Source of the DNA: Mycolicibacterium nivoides
GTDB lineage: Bacteria > Actinomycetota > Actinomycetes > Mycobacteriales > Mycobacteriaceae
DNA: 64,000 nucleotides
NCBI RefSeq assembly: GCF_003855255.1
Contig: NZ_CP034072.1
Coordinates: 2,472,430-2,536,429, forward strand
Reading direction: 5' to 3'
In this document: in pieces, positions 1 to 8,052 of the stretch
Layout of the letters: the number at the start of each line of letters is the position of its first letter
How positions within the stretch are numbered: the first letter of the stretch is position 1
Position numbers and translations under genes: made by a program
The notes under the pieces: model-generated
Database searches by the model: none
What the model saw: only the letters and a program-made list of their open reading frames with translations
Told to the model about the DNA's origin: nothing

Positions 1-96
1 GCCGCTGAGCGCCAGGTGGCCGACGCGCGCGTCGCTGTGGCCAGCAGCGGTGGTCTGACCCCGAGCGGCGTGCTGCTGATGCGCAGGGACGACTAA
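1..96 (+). CDS. Thiolase-like / lipid-transfer protein, C-terminal end (partial)
   Basis: Only the last 31 codons are inside the window, ending in TAA at 94-96. The visible tail (ASSGGLTPSGVLLMRRD) resembles the end of thiolase-fold lipid-transfer proteins (SCP-x thiolase type), which take part in CoA-linked side-chain degradation. It is followed after 3 nt by the ATG of the alpha/beta hydrolase gene, so it probably belongs to the same operon. The identity rests on a short tail and could be wrong. The active-site part lies outside the window. Confidence 0.5.
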   Translation, partial: AAERQVADARVAVASSGGLTPSGVLLMRRDD

Positions 97-99
97 GCC

Positions 100-969
100 A
101 TGAGCAAGGCCGATCCGCACCCCAGGGTGGTGATGGTCGACGGCGTCCCGATGTCGGCCCTGGTCGCCGAGTCCCCTGCCCCGCGCGCCGTCGTCGTCGC
201 ATTGCACGGCGGGGCCACCACGTCTGCTTACTTCGACTGCCCCGGGCACCCGGAGCTGTCGCTGTTGCGCATCGCCGTCGACCAGGGGTACACCGTGATC
301 GCGCTGGATCGCCCCGGCTATGGCGCGTCGGCGGCCTACCCGGACGCCATGGCACGGCCCGAACAACGGGTCGCGCTGGCGTTCGGCGCAATCCAGCGCA
401 TCGCCGGTGCGGCGGACCTGTTCGTTCTGGGCCATTCGATGGGCTGCGAGCTGGCACTGCACCTGGCGGTGCAACGGCCCGAGGTACTCGGCGTGTCACT
501 GGCCGGCACCGGCCGCCGGTATCACCCGGGTGCACAGGACCTGCTGAAGGACGCCTCACCCGTGAACCGGCCGCGCGGTCTGCGTGAGCTGCTGTGGGAG
601 CCGGCCCGGCTCTACCCGTCGGACGTGGTCGGCGCCGGATTGTCGGCGGGTGGCACCGCTTACGAGGGTGATGTCATCAAAACCTGGTCTCGGCAGGACT
701 TTCCGGCGCTGGCCGGCCAGACGAAAGTGCCTGTGCAGTTCCTCGCCGGCGAGTTCGAGAACGTCTGGCAGTCCGATGCCGAGGCACTGGCCGCGATCGG
801 CGCGATGTTCACCGCCGCGCCCCGGGTCCAGACCGGTGAGCTCGCCGATAGCGGGCACAACCTCAGTGTGGGGCTGACCGCCGCGAGTTATCACCGCAAG
901 GTGTTGTCGTTCGCCGATGAGTGCGTCGCCGACAGTGCGCGCACCGAAGTGGAAGTGGAGGCAGGTTGA
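100..969 (+). CDS. Alpha/beta hydrolase
   Basis: A 289-residue cytoplasmic alpha/beta-hydrolase-fold protein. The oxyanion strand (VVVALHGG, about 31-38) is followed by the nucleophile elbow GHSMG with Ser113, and a late His sits in ADSGHNLS near residue 252, so a catalytic triad is plausible. No signal peptide is seen. The start is the ATG three bases after the stop of the thiolase-like gene, and the stop overlaps the next start (TGATG), so the genes are translationally coupled. The family covers esterases, thioesterases and C-C hydrolases; the substrate cannot be assigned. The context, two hydroxyacid dehydrogenases downstream, suggests a CoA ester or ester of a degradation intermediate. 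Confidence 0.8.
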   Translation: MSKADPHPRVVMVDGVPMSALVAESPAPRAVVVALHGGATTSAYFDCPGHPELSLLRIAVDQGYTVIALDRPGYGASAAYPDAMARPEQRVALAFGAIQRIAGAADLFVLGHSMGCELALHLAVQRPEVLGVSLAGTGRRYHPGAQDLLKDASPVNRPRGLRELLWEPARLYPSDVVGAGLSAGGTAYEGDVIKTWSRQDFPALAGQTKVPVQFLAGEFENVWQSDAEALAAIGAMFTAAPRVQTGELADSGHNLSVGLTAASYHRKVLSFADECVADSARTEVEVEAG

Positions 970-1787
970 TGCGAGTCGGATTTATCGGGCTGGGCAGCCA
1001 GGGCGCGCCGATGGCCCGGCGGATTGTCGAAGGCGGCTTCGAGACGACCCTGTGGGCCCGGCGCCCGGCGTCCCTGGAACCCTTCGCCGACACCGCGGCC
1101 AAGACCGCCGGTTCCCCCGCCGAACTGGCCGCCGCCAGTGATCTGGTCTGCCTGTGTGTGGTCGGCGACGACGACGTCCGCCAGGTGCTCGACGGCGAGA
1201 ACGGTGTGCTGGCCGGACTCGCGCCCGGCGGCGTCATCGCCATTCACTCCACGGTGCACCCCGACACCTGTCGGGAGATCGCAGAAAAGGCTGCCGCCCA
1301 GGGTGTTTCTGTCGTCGACGCCCCGGTGAGCGGTGGCGAGCCCGCCGCCTCAGCGGGCACCCTGCTGGTGATGCTCGGCGGCGACGAGGAAGTCGTCGAA
1401 CGGGTGCGGCCGGTGTTCGCCACCTATGCCGACCCGATCGTGCACCTCGGCGGCATCGGTGCCGGCCAGGTCGCCAAGATCCTGAACAACCTGCTGTTCA
1501 GCGCCAACCTGGGTTCCGCCATGAGTGCGCTGGAACTCGGTGAGGCGCTTGGCGTTCCGCGCCAGGCGTTGTGCGAGGTGATCTCGCGCGGCTCGGCCAC
1601 CAGTAAGGCTCTCAACAGCATCGCCATGTTCGGCGGGACGCTGGACAACCTGGCACCGATCGCGGGGGCGCTGCTGCAGAAGGACTGCCGCCATGCCGCC
1701 AGCCTGGCCGACGATGCCTCGGCCCCCCAGGGGGCGGTGTTTGACGCGGCGGACAACGCCCTGGCGATCATGAACCATCCCCGCTGA
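969..1787 (+). CDS. NAD(P)-dependent 3-hydroxyisobutyrate dehydrogenase-like oxidoreductase, copy 1
   Basis: A 272-residue beta-hydroxyacid dehydrogenase. It shows the N-terminal Rossmann motif GFIGLGSQGAPMARR, the substrate-binding segment DAPVSGG (about 118-124) and the catalytic lysine in GAGQVAKILNN (Lys170), all standard for the 3-hydroxyisobutyrate dehydrogenase/tartronate semialdehyde reductase family. An upstream in-frame extension exists, but the ATG at 969 starts directly at the Rossmann strand and overlaps the preceding stop, so it is preferred. The next gene is a paralogue overlapping by one base. The family oxidises short 3-hydroxy acids to semialdehydes; the true substrate is unknown. 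Confidence 0.85.
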   Translation: MRVGFIGLGSQGAPMARRIVEGGFETTLWARRPASLEPFADTAAKTAGSPAELAAASDLVCLCVVGDDDVRQVLDGENGVLAGLAPGGVIAIHSTVHPDTCREIAEKAAAQGVSVVDAPVSGGEPAASAGTLLVMLGGDEEVVERVRPVFATYADPIVHLGGIGAGQVAKILNNLLFSANLGSAMSALELGEALGVPRQALCEVISRGSATSKALNSIAMFGGTLDNLAPIAGALLQKDCRHAASLADDASAPQGAVFDAADNALAIMNHPR

Positions 1788-2575
1788 TGCATATCGGTTT
1801 CATCGGGGCAGGCCGGATGGGCGCTCCGATGGTGCGCCGCCTGACCGACGCCGGACACCAGGTGCGAGCCTTGGGCCGCGACGACGAAAAGCGCGCTGCG
1901 ATAGCCGAACTCGGCGCTGAGCCGGTGGATTCGGCGAGCGCTGCCGTCGCCGATGCCGGCGTCACGATCGTCTGCGTGTTCACCGACGATCAGGTCCGGG
2001 AACTCTGCCCGGATCTGATCGACGAGATGCCGGCCGGTTCTGTGCTGGTGCTGCACACCACCGGCAGCCCCCGCACTGCCGAGGCCCTCGCCGAGCGCGG
2101 GGCCGCCCGCGGCATCGCCGTCGTCGACGCACCGGTCAGCGGCGGACCGCATGACATCGCGGCCGGCACCGTCACGGTGTTCGCCGGCGGTGACGACGAC
2201 GCGGTCGCTCGCGCCCGCGAGGTGCTGACCTCCTATGCCGATCCGGTACTGCACGTCGGCCCGGTCGGCGCCGGACAACGGGTGAAGTTGGTGAACAACG
2301 CGTTGTTCGCCGCGCAGATCGGCGCCGTGGCCGAGGGCGTGCGCCTGGGCGATCGACTGGGCATCGACGAGGCGACGCTACTGACCGCACTCACCCACGG
2401 CAGTGCGGCAAGTCGCGCGCTGGGCGGTATCGCCGCCACCGGCTCCGCAGACGCATTCATCGCCCGGGTCGGCGAATTCATCGGCAAGGACGTGGCCGTG
2501 GTCCGCAGAACAGCCTCTGAGCTGGACAGCGACCTGGGCCGACTCGAGGACCTGCTCGACGCTGCACTCAAGTGA
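1787..2575 (+). CDS. NAD(P)-dependent 3-hydroxyisobutyrate dehydrogenase-like oxidoreductase, copy 2
   Basis: A 262-residue paralogue of the preceding gene with the same layout: GFIGAGRMGAPMVRR nucleotide-binding loop, DAPVSGGPHD substrate loop and catalytic Lys167 in GAGQRVKLVNN. It starts at the A of the previous stop (TGATG). Two adjacent, clearly diverged copies could form a heteromer or act on successive intermediates; that is inference. It is the last gene of this operon, and a short hairpin with a T-run lies at about 2601-2620. Confidence 0.85.
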   Translation: MHIGFIGAGRMGAPMVRRLTDAGHQVRALGRDDEKRAAIAELGAEPVDSASAAVADAGVTIVCVFTDDQVRELCPDLIDEMPAGSVLVLHTTGSPRTAEALAERGAARGIAVVDAPVSGGPHDIAAGTVTVFAGGDDDAVARAREVLTSYADPVLHVGPVGAGQRVKLVNNALFAAQIGAVAEGVRLGDRLGIDEATLLTALTHGSAASRALGGIAATGSADAFIARVGEFIGKDVAVVRRTASELDSDLGRLEDLLDAALK

Positions 2576-2640
2576 GCCGGCCCGCCGTCACGACCTGATC
2601 AGCACCCATTTTGTGCTTTTCAAACACTCCCAAAGGGTTT

Positions 2641-2657
2641 ACTGTTAGCGTTACAGT
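2641..2657. promoter_or_regulatory. Possible operator before P450 gene
   Basis: An imperfect palindrome, ACTGT-tAgcgTt-ACAGT, lies 66 bases upstream of the P450 start. Five outer base pairs and one inner pair match. It is unlike the GAGAAT-type operator found elsewhere in the window, so this P450 operon may answer to another regulator. It is the only clear dyad in this intergenic stretch. Weak evidence. Confidence 0.3.
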
Positions 2658-2723
2658 TCAACAGATTCCCGTAACGTTTCACAGCACTTCCGGCCCAGCC
2701 CGCCGCGAAGGAGGAGCCAGCCA

Positions 2724-3926
2724 ATGACCAAGGCCCAGGTGATTTTCGATCCGTTCTCCGAGGAGTTCTTCAACAACCCGTTCGACATGTACCGGCGGAT
2801 GCGCCAGGACGCGCCGCTCTACTACAACGAGGACTCCGACTTCTATGCCCTGACCCGGCATGAGGACGTGTCGGCGGCGCTGAAGGATCACGAGGCGTTC
2901 TCCTCGTCGCGCGGCTGCGATCTGGCCATGGTGCAAAGCGACGAGCCGCCGCAGAAGTCGATCATCTTCATGGACCCGCCCGATCACCGGCACATGCGCA
3001 GCCTGCTGAACAAGGCGTTCACCCCGCGCATGATCCAGTCGCAGCGCGACACGGTGGTGGAACAGATCGACCACCACCTCGGATTGATCAAGTCCGACGA
3101 ATTCGATGTCGTCCAGGATTTCTCGGGCCCGTTCCCCGTCGAGGTCATCACCCGGATGGCCGGCGTCGACCCGGAGTACCGCCAGCAGGTCCGGCACTGG
3201 ATCGACACCAGTCTGTCCCGTGAACCCGGCCAGATCGGCTACTCAGAAGCCGGAATGCAGGCCAACATCGATACCGGCATCTACTACTACGGGTTGGTGC
3301 AGAAACGCCGGGAAGACCCGCAGGACGACATGATCAGCCGGCTCATCGCCGCCGAGATCCCCGGCGAGGACGGCCAGATGCGCCGCCTCGACGACATCGA
3401 GATCACCGGGTTCGCCACCCTGCTGGGCGGGGCCGGAGCCGAGACCGTCACCAAACTCATCGGCACCGCCATGGTGCTGTTCGCGCGCAACCCGGAGCAG
3501 TGGCAGAAACTCCTCGACGACCGCGAGAAGATCCCGGCCGCCGTCGAGGAATTGCTGCGCTACGAGGGCCCGGTGCAGTACAACGTGCGCTACACCCTCA
3601 AGGAAGCCCACGTGCCCAGTGGCACCATCCCGGCGGGCAAGGCGGTGTTCCTGATCAGTGCCGCGGCCAACCGCGATCCCAACGCGTTCACCGACGCCGA
3701 CGCCTTCGACATCGAGCGCGACCGCACGGAGGCACAGAACCTGGGGCTGGGCTACGGCATCCACAGCTGTCTCGGGGCCGCACTGGCCCGTATGGAGAGC
3801 GCCGTCGCGCTGGAGAAGCTGCTCGACTTCATGCCCCGCTACGAGGTGAAATGGGATGAGCTGCAGCGGGTTCACATGCAGAATGTGGCGGGCTACTCGC
3901 ACGTGCCGGTGAAGGTGTTGAGGTGA
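2724..3926 (+). CDS. Cytochrome P450 (bacterial class I)
   Basis: A 400-residue soluble P450. It has the I-helix oxygen-binding motif GGAGAETVTK, the ExxR motif in VEELLRYEG, and the heme loop GYGIHSCLGAALAR with the cysteine ligand Cys349. The start ATG has a strong ribosome site (AAGGAGGAG) 7 bases upstream. It would hydroxylate a hydrophobic or carboxylated substrate using electrons from a small ferredoxin, and a [3Fe-4S] ferredoxin gene follows after about 30 nt, with an alpha/beta hydrolase after that. It resembles the P450 at 12571 in its N-terminal region (both have DAPLYYNE/EAPLYYNE), suggesting related substrates. The CYP family number cannot be assigned by eye. Confidence 0.92.
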   Translation: MTKAQVIFDPFSEEFFNNPFDMYRRMRQDAPLYYNEDSDFYALTRHEDVSAALKDHEAFSSSRGCDLAMVQSDEPPQKSIIFMDPPDHRHMRSLLNKAFTPRMIQSQRDTVVEQIDHHLGLIKSDEFDVVQDFSGPFPVEVITRMAGVDPEYRQQVRHWIDTSLSREPGQIGYSEAGMQANIDTGIYYYGLVQKRREDPQDDMISRLIAAEIPGEDGQMRRLDDIEITGFATLLGGAGAETVTKLIGTAMVLFARNPEQWQKLLDDREKIPAAVEELLRYEGPVQYNVRYTLKEAHVPSGTIPAGKAVFLISAAANRDPNAFTDADAFDIERDRTEAQNLGLGYGIHSCLGAALARMESAVALEKLLDFMPRYEVKWDELQRVHMQNVAGYSHVPVKVLR

Positions 3927-3957
3927 TGAGCGCTTGCGCGAAGAACAGAGGGCGCTG

Positions 3958-4158
3958 ATGACCAAGAAGGTTCACGTCGATTTCGAGATCTGCGAGAGCA
4001 ACGCGGTCTGTATGGGGATCATCCCCGAAGTGTTCGACCTCGACGATCAGGACTACCTCCACATCCTTCAGGAGGATGTGACGCCCGAGAACGAGGCGCT
4101 GATCCGCGAAGCGGTGCGCCAGTGTCCCCGGCAGGCTATCTCGATCAAGGACGAGTAG
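3958..4158 (+). CDS. [3Fe-4S] ferredoxin, P450 partner
   Basis: A 66-residue ferredoxin with Cys12, Cys18 and a late Cys56-Pro, the C-x5-C...CP pattern of the [3Fe-4S] ferredoxins that feed actinobacterial P450s. The position of the fourth cysteine of [4Fe-4S] relatives is not a cysteine. The ATG at 3958 is preferred over a TTG eight codons upstream because it begins the conserved MxxxVDFExC segment. It lies just after the P450 gene and two bases before the GTG of the hydrolase. No ferredoxin reductase is encoded in the window, so a shared genomic reductase is presumably used. Confidence 0.9.
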   Translation: MTKKVHVDFEICESNAVCMGIIPEVFDLDDQDYLHILQEDVTPENEALIREAVRQCPRQAISIKDE

Positions 4159-4160
4159 GC

Positions 4161-4928
4161 GTGCGGTTCGTCTTCGTACACGGCGGTTTTCACGCGGCCT
4201 GGTGTTGGGAGCGGACCGTCGCCGAGTTGCAGAGCCTGGGTCACGACGGCGTCGCCGTGGACCTGCCCGGACATGGCGCCCGGGTAGCCGAGGAATCAAC
4301 CCTGGCCAACCGGCGGGCCGCGATCGTCGAGGTGATGCAGCCCGGCGATGTGCTGGTCGGACATTCCGGCGGCGGGTTCGACGCGACCCTGGCCGCCGAT
4401 GCGGCCCCGGAACTGGTGGGCCACATCGTGTATCTGGCCGCGGCGCTGCCCAGAGAGGGCCGGACCTATCCCGAAGCCATGGCCATGCGTTCGGCCGAGG
4501 ACCAATTGGGCGGCGAATTCGACGGTGATGTCGGCGAGATGCTGGGCTACCTGCATTTCGACGAGGAAGGCGCCATGCACTTCGCCGACTTCGACGGCGC
4601 GTGGCGTTACTTCTACCACGACTGCGACGAGGCAACGGCGCGTTGGGCTTTCGATCGCCTCGGCCCCGAGCGATTCGGCGACACCACGGTCACGCCGGTG
4701 TCTGTGCCGCAGTTCTGGGGGGCCGATCTGCCTCGCAGCTTCATCCGCTGTCTGCAGGACCGCTCGATGCCGCAATGGCTGGCCGACACCGTCACCCAAC
4801 GCCTCGGTGTCGAACAGCTGACCATCGACGCATCGCACTCGCCGTTCCTGAGCCGCCCGCGCGAGCTGGCCGAGCTACTCGTGCACGCCACGACCACCAC
4901 GCCGATTGCCGCGTTGACGCCGGCCTGA
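4161..4928 (+). CDS. Alpha/beta hydrolase
   Basis: A 255-residue alpha/beta hydrolase starting at GTG 4161, two bases after the ferredoxin stop. It has FVFVHGGFHAAWCWE at the N-terminus, the nucleophile elbow VGHSGGG with Ser69, and a C-terminal His in DASHSPFLS, a layout seen in the plant-esterase/hydroxynitrile-lyase-like branch (HGxxHxxWCW near the start). The likely job is hydrolysis of an ester or lactone formed after P450 oxidation; this is inferred from position only. It runs head-on into the LLM gene, which ends one base beyond it on the other strand. Confidence 0.82.
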   Translation: MRFVFVHGGFHAAWCWERTVAELQSLGHDGVAVDLPGHGARVAEESTLANRRAAIVEVMQPGDVLVGHSGGGFDATLAADAAPELVGHIVYLAAALPREGRTYPEAMAMRSAEDQLGGEFDGDVGEMLGYLHFDEEGAMHFADFDGAWRYFYHDCDEATARWAFDRLGPERFGDTTVTPVSVPQFWGADLPRSFIRCLQDRSMPQWLADTVTQRLGVEQLTIDASHSPFLSRPRELAELLVHATTTTPIAALTPA

Positions 4929-4929
4929 T

Positions 4930-5850
4930 CTATGCGGCGGAGATAACCGTCTTCCCGAATTCCTCGGCGGCCTCCAGCGCATGCGCCAGACTGTCGCCGG
5001 GCAGAGTCACGTGCAGCCAGGTCACCCCCAGCGCGGCGAGCTTGTCCACACCGGCCAGATAGGCCTCGGCATCGAAGTCATCGTCGCCGGGGCTACCGCC
5101 CTCAAAGTTGTTGAACACGATGTCGATTGCTTCCGGATCGCGACCGGCCGCGGCCAGCCGCGCCCGCAGATCCTCGATGCCGGTAGCCAAGGCGTCCAGT
5201 GAATCGATCGCTGCCGTACCCGCGGTCTTGGCCAGACCCGCCGGCGCGGCGAACGGGCACCAGCCGTCGCCGTGTTTGGCCACGCGGGCGCGCGCGGCAG
5301 ACGTGTTGCCGCCGATCCAGATCGGAGGATGCGGGCTCGCCGCCGGCCGGGGGTGCGCCGTGATACCCCGGGCGCTGAAGCTCTTCCCCTCGAAGGTGTA
5401 GTCGTCGGTGGTCCAGACGCCGCGGATCACCTCGAGCGCCTCGTCGAAGAGTGCAGCGCGCTCATCGTAGGAGACCCCGAGCGCACCGAATTCCCGCTTG
5501 AGGTAACCGACTCCGACGGCCAGGGTGAACCGGCCGCCGGACAGCACGTCGAGGGTGGCACCGGATTTGGCCACCACGAACGGATTTCGATACGGCAGCA
5601 CCACAATGTTGGGCACCAGGCGCAGGGTCGTGGTGTGTGCCGCGGCGAAGGCCATGGCCACGAACGGATCCAACGCATCGTGACCGCCGGCGTCAAGCCA
5701 GCGTTGCGACGGGGCGGGATGGTCGGTGAACCCGAAGCCGTCGAAACCCGCCGCTTCAGCCGCAGCCGCCATCGCCGCAACTCCGCTGCCGCTCACCAGA
5801 TCCGGGTGGTAGGGGTGAGTGTGCATCGGGTAGGTGATGCTGTAACGCAC
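4930..5850 (-). CDS. LLM-class (luciferase-like) flavin-dependent oxidoreductase
   Basis: A 306-residue TIM-barrel enzyme of the bacterial luciferase superfamily. The segments GFDGFGFTDHPAPS, LRLVPNIVVLPYRNP, SGGRFTLAVGVGYLKREF and PPIWIGGN are those of the F420-dependent probable oxidoreductase branch common in mycobacteria, so coenzyme F420 or FMN is the cofactor. It is the last gene of the P450-ferredoxin-DUF1330 operon, 12 nt after the DUF1330 gene. Oxidation of an alcohol or ketone, or monooxygenation, of the P450 product is possible. Substrate unknown. Confidence 0.85.
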   Translation of the reverse strand: MRYSITYPMHTHPYHPDLVSGSGVAAMAAAAEAAGFDGFGFTDHPAPSQRWLDAGGHDALDPFVAMAFAAAHTTTLRLVPNIVVLPYRNPFVVAKSGATLDVLSGGRFTLAVGVGYLKREFGALGVSYDERAALFDEALEVIRGVWTTDDYTFEGKSFSARGITAHPRPAASPHPPIWIGGNTSAARARVAKHGDGWCPFAAPAGLAKTAGTAAIDSLDALATGIEDLRARLAAAGRDPEAIDIVFNNFEGGSPGDDDFDAEAYLAGVDKLAALGVTWLHVTLPGDSLAHALEAAEEFGKTVISAA

Positions 5851-5862
5851 TGCGGCCGCCGA

Positions 5863-6159
5863 TCAGGAAGGGAAGCCGGAGATGATGATGCCGTTGCACT
5901 CCGCCGCGCCCTGACGGACCTTGGCGGCTGCCTGGTAGGCGTCGGAGTAATACCATTCCCGCGCGGCGTCGACGGACTCGAACTCCAGCACGACGGTCTG
6001 GGTGCCGTGCCAGGCGCCCTCGATGACCTCCGGCTTCTGGTCGACGGCCACGATGGTGGCACCGCCCATGGCCTTCGACGCCAGCTTCGCGTACTCCCCC
6101 ATCCCGGCCGGGTCCTTGATGTCCTCGGTGATGATCACATATCCCTTGGCAACTGCCAT
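5863..6159 (-). CDS. DUF1330 family protein
   Basis: A 98-residue protein of the DUF1330 family, a dimeric alpha/beta-barrel (ferredoxin-like) fold. Visible family marks are the N-terminal KGYVIITEDI strand, the middle EGAWHGTQTVVLEFES and AREWYYSDAYQAA, and ending ECNGIIISGF. A ribosome site (GAAGGAG) precedes the start. DUF1330 genes often sit in catabolic operons but have no firmly established activity. Here it lies between ferredoxin and LLM oxidoreductase genes, so a small isomerase or oxygenase-helper role is only a guess. Confidence 0.85.
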   Translation of the reverse strand: MAVAKGYVIITEDIKDPAGMGEYAKLASKAMGGATIVAVDQKPEVIEGAWHGTQTVVLEFESVDAAREWYYSDAYQAAAKVRQGAAECNGIIISGFPS

Positions 6160-6174
6160 GTCCGAACTCCTTCT

Positions 6175-6369
6175 CTAGCCTTCGATTTCGCTGATTGCCC
6201 GCTCCGGGCAATTCTGTATCGCCTCGCGTGCCGCATCCTCAAGTCCTGCCGGAACCTCTTCCGGATCGGCCACCGCCCAACCGTCGTCTGACATCTCGAA
6301 GACCTCGGGACACAGCGTCAGGCACATGCCATGGCCGGCACAACGGTCCTCGTCAACCCGGACCCGCAT
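6175..6369 (-). CDS. [3Fe-4S]-type ferredoxin, P450 partner
   Basis: A 64-residue acidic ferredoxin with Cys10, Cys16, Cys20 and Cys54-Pro. The C-x2-H-x2-C spacing (CAGHGMC) is typical for P450-linked [3Fe-4S] ferredoxins; His13 occupies the usual fourth-ligand position and Cys20 is an additional cysteine. Its start overlaps the stop of the upstream P450 gene by one base (TGATG), so the two proteins are made together, as expected for an electron donor and its P450. Confidence 0.92.
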   Translation of the reverse strand: MRVRVDEDRCAGHGMCLTLCPEVFEMSDDGWAVADPEEVPAGLEDAAREAIQNCPERAISEIEG

Positions 6370-7649
6370 CAGCTGTCGAACTCCAGGTGCAGTTCGGTCA
6401 GCCCACGCAGGATGAAGGTGGGGATGTAGTTGTAGCGACGGTCGCCGTCCGAACCGTGCTCGGCCTCGGAGATCCGGATGTCGGTGGTCCGGTCCAGCAA
6501 CCGCTCGATACCGACCCGGGTCTCGGCACGTGCCAACGGGGCACCGGGGCAGCTGTGGATGCCGCGGCCGAAAGCCAGGTGCTGGCGGGCATTCTTGCGC
6601 GCCGGGTCGAAGATGTCGGGATCCTCGAAGCGCCGCGGATCGCGGTTGGCCGCACCGTTGAGCACCATCACCGTGGTACCGGCATTCAACTCGGTGTCGC
6701 CGATCGTCACCGGGCAGCGCGACAGCCGGAAGTCGCCCTTGACCGGGCTCTCGATGCGCAGCGCCTCCTCGATGAAGTTCGGGATCAGGCTGCGGTCGGC
6801 CCGAAGCCGCTGCTGGATCTCCGGCTGTTCGCCCAAGACCTTCAACGCGGTGCTGAGCAGGCGCACCGTGGTCTCCTGTCCGGCCGAGAAGACATTCGTC
6901 GCCACCCGCGCGACATCGCCGACGTCGGGGATGCTGCCGTCCGGGAACGTGGCCTCCGCCAGCCCGGTGAGGACGTCATCGCGCGGGTTGGCCCGGCGGT
7001 CCGACACGTAGTCGGAGAACTGGCCGTAGAGGAACTCCAGCGGGCTGTGGGACAGCGATTCCTTGCTTGTGCTGCCGATGCCGCCGCCGGAATGCTGCTT
7101 GATGCCGTTGACGAAGCCTTCCCGATCCTCTGGCGGGATACCGAGCAGGTCGGCGATCACCAGGAGCGTGAACGGACCGGCGAAGCCTTTGATGAACTCG
7201 CCGCCGCCGGGCGCCAGGTAGCTGTCGAGCACCTCGTCGGCCAGCTGCCACATGGCGTCCTCGTTCTCCTTGAGGCGCTTGGGCGTGATCAACCGCATCA
7301 ACAGCGACCGGTGATCGGTGTGGGTGGGCGGATCCAGCGTCGGCAGCTGATCGCTGAACGGCAGATCGTTGCGGTGCTTGTCGATGAGCGCGGTCACGTC
7401 CTCGGCACTGCGCCCCTCCAGCGGGACCGGGAACCCCGGGAACGGCCCGGTGACCGACAGGCAGGACGAGAAGGTCTCCTCGTCGTTGTAGACCTGCACG
7501 GCCTCGTCCCAGCCGGTCACCATGGTCACGTTGTAGTGGTCTTCACGGGTGACCGGGCACTTGTTCCGCAGCGCCTCGAAGAATGGGTACGGGTTGTCGA
7601 CCAATCGTTCATCGCGGAAAAAATCGATACCGGTTGGGTCGATCGCCAT
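6369..7649 (-). CDS. Cytochrome P450
   Basis: A 426-residue P450 with I-helix FSAGQETTVRLL, ExxR in EEALRIESP and the heme loop AFGRGIHSCPGAPLAR with Cys367. The ATG at 7649 (MAIDPTGIDFF) is chosen because GGGAG lies six bases upstream; a start 15 codons further up would run into the operator at 7678-7692. It heads the P450-ferredoxin-DUF1330-LLM operon. Two copies of the window-wide GAGAAT palindrome lie 29 and 118 bases upstream, so the gene is probably under the same repressor as the Rieske and Mhp-type operons. Confidence 0.92.
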   Translation of the reverse strand: MAIDPTGIDFFRDERLVDNPYPFFEALRNKCPVTREDHYNVTMVTGWDEAVQVYNDEETFSSCLSVTGPFPGFPVPLEGRSAEDVTALIDKHRNDLPFSDQLPTLDPPTHTDHRSLLMRLITPKRLKENEDAMWQLADEVLDSYLAPGGGEFIKGFAGPFTLLVIADLLGIPPEDREGFVNGIKQHSGGGIGSTSKESLSHSPLEFLYGQFSDYVSDRRANPRDDVLTGLAEATFPDGSIPDVGDVARVATNVFSAGQETTVRLLSTALKVLGEQPEIQQRLRADRSLIPNFIEEALRIESPVKGDFRLSRCPVTIGDTELNAGTTVMVLNGAANRDPRRFEDPDIFDPARKNARQHLAFGRGIHSCPGAPLARAETRVGIERLLDRTTDIRISEAEHGSDGDRRYNYIPTFILRGLTELHLEFDS

Positions 7650-7677
7650 CAGCTGCTCCCGTTCCAGCCACTCATAT

Positions 7678-7692
7678 GAGAATGTGGCTCTC
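7678..7692. promoter_or_regulatory. GAGAAT-type operator, site A
   Basis: The sequence GAGAATGTGGCTCTC matches the recurrent palindrome GAGAATnnnATTCTC at 10 of 12 defined positions and is embedded in the perfect dyad ATGAGA-n7-TCTCAT at 7676-7694. It ends 29 bases before the P450 start, where a bound repressor would cover the promoter. A further 5-5-5 dyad (TCTAC-GAATA-GTAGA) follows immediately at 7694-7708. Confidence 0.6.
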
Positions 7693-7766
7693 ATCTACGA
7701 ATAGTAGATTTCCACAGCACCGGTTTCGCGTCAACGCCGCACCCCGACCTATCAGCGACAAGCAGC

Positions 7767-7781
7767 AAGAATAGTATTCTC
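7767..7781. promoter_or_regulatory. GAGAAT-type operator, site B
   Basis: AAGAATAGTATTCTC differs from the consensus GAGAATnnnATTCTC at one position only; the inner 13 bases AGAATA-G-TATTCT are a perfect palindrome. It lies 118 bases upstream of the P450 start at 7649, just beyond the visible end of the SDR remnant. It may be a second P450 operator or the old operator of the deleted gene. Confidence 0.6.
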
Positions 7782-8006
7782 TACCAGCCACCGCGCATCC
7801 TCAGTCTGCCGTCGACAGCGATCAACTGGCCCGGTGATGAAGCCCGCTCCGTCGCCGGCCAGAAACACCAGAACCGGCCCGAGGTCGCGGGCCGGATCCC
7901 CCAGCGCGCGACCTCGGGCCCGAGGAATTCCGATACCCCAGGAGCCGCCGGTGACCAGGATCCGACGGCCATCCAGGGATTGGCCCACAGGGAGATAGTT
8001 AGACAA
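7781..8006 (-). pseudogene. Short-chain dehydrogenase remnant with internal deletion and frameshift
   Basis: The minus strand still encodes an SDR N-terminus (SLDGRRILVTGGSWGIG, the Rossmann TGxxxGIG motif) joined after about 26 residues to an SDR C-terminus: DPARDLGPVLVFLAGDGAGF then ITG, and, after a shift to another frame, QLIAVDGR. A normal SDR is about 250 residues, so roughly 180 central residues including the Ser-Tyr-Lys active site are gone. No function is possible. Operator site B lies just beyond its end and the TetR gene at 8053 diverges from its start. Confidence 0.75.
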
Positions 8007-8016
8007 ACGTCAACTA
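7996..8016. promoter_or_regulatory. Possible operator between SDR remnant and TetR gene
   Basis: A dyad with 5-base arms, TAGTT-n11-AACTA, overlaps the start of the SDR remnant and ends about 36 bases before the TetR start at 8053. Position and symmetry fit an autoregulatory TetR site, but the arms are short and AT-rich, so this is a weak call. Confidence 0.3.
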
Positions 8017-8052
8017 TTTTCAAGAGCCGAATCCGTTGTTAAAGTGCCGTAT

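Noticed and set aside
2601..2620. Short hairpin with T-run after the second dehydrogenase gene
   Set aside because: Only a 5-bp stem with TTTT; too weak to list as a terminator, though the place is suitable.
6195..7679. 494-residue plus-strand open frame
   Set aside because: It is antisense to the P450 gene at 6369-7649, is rich in Arg, Gly and His as expected for a shadow frame in GC-rich DNA, and matches no family.
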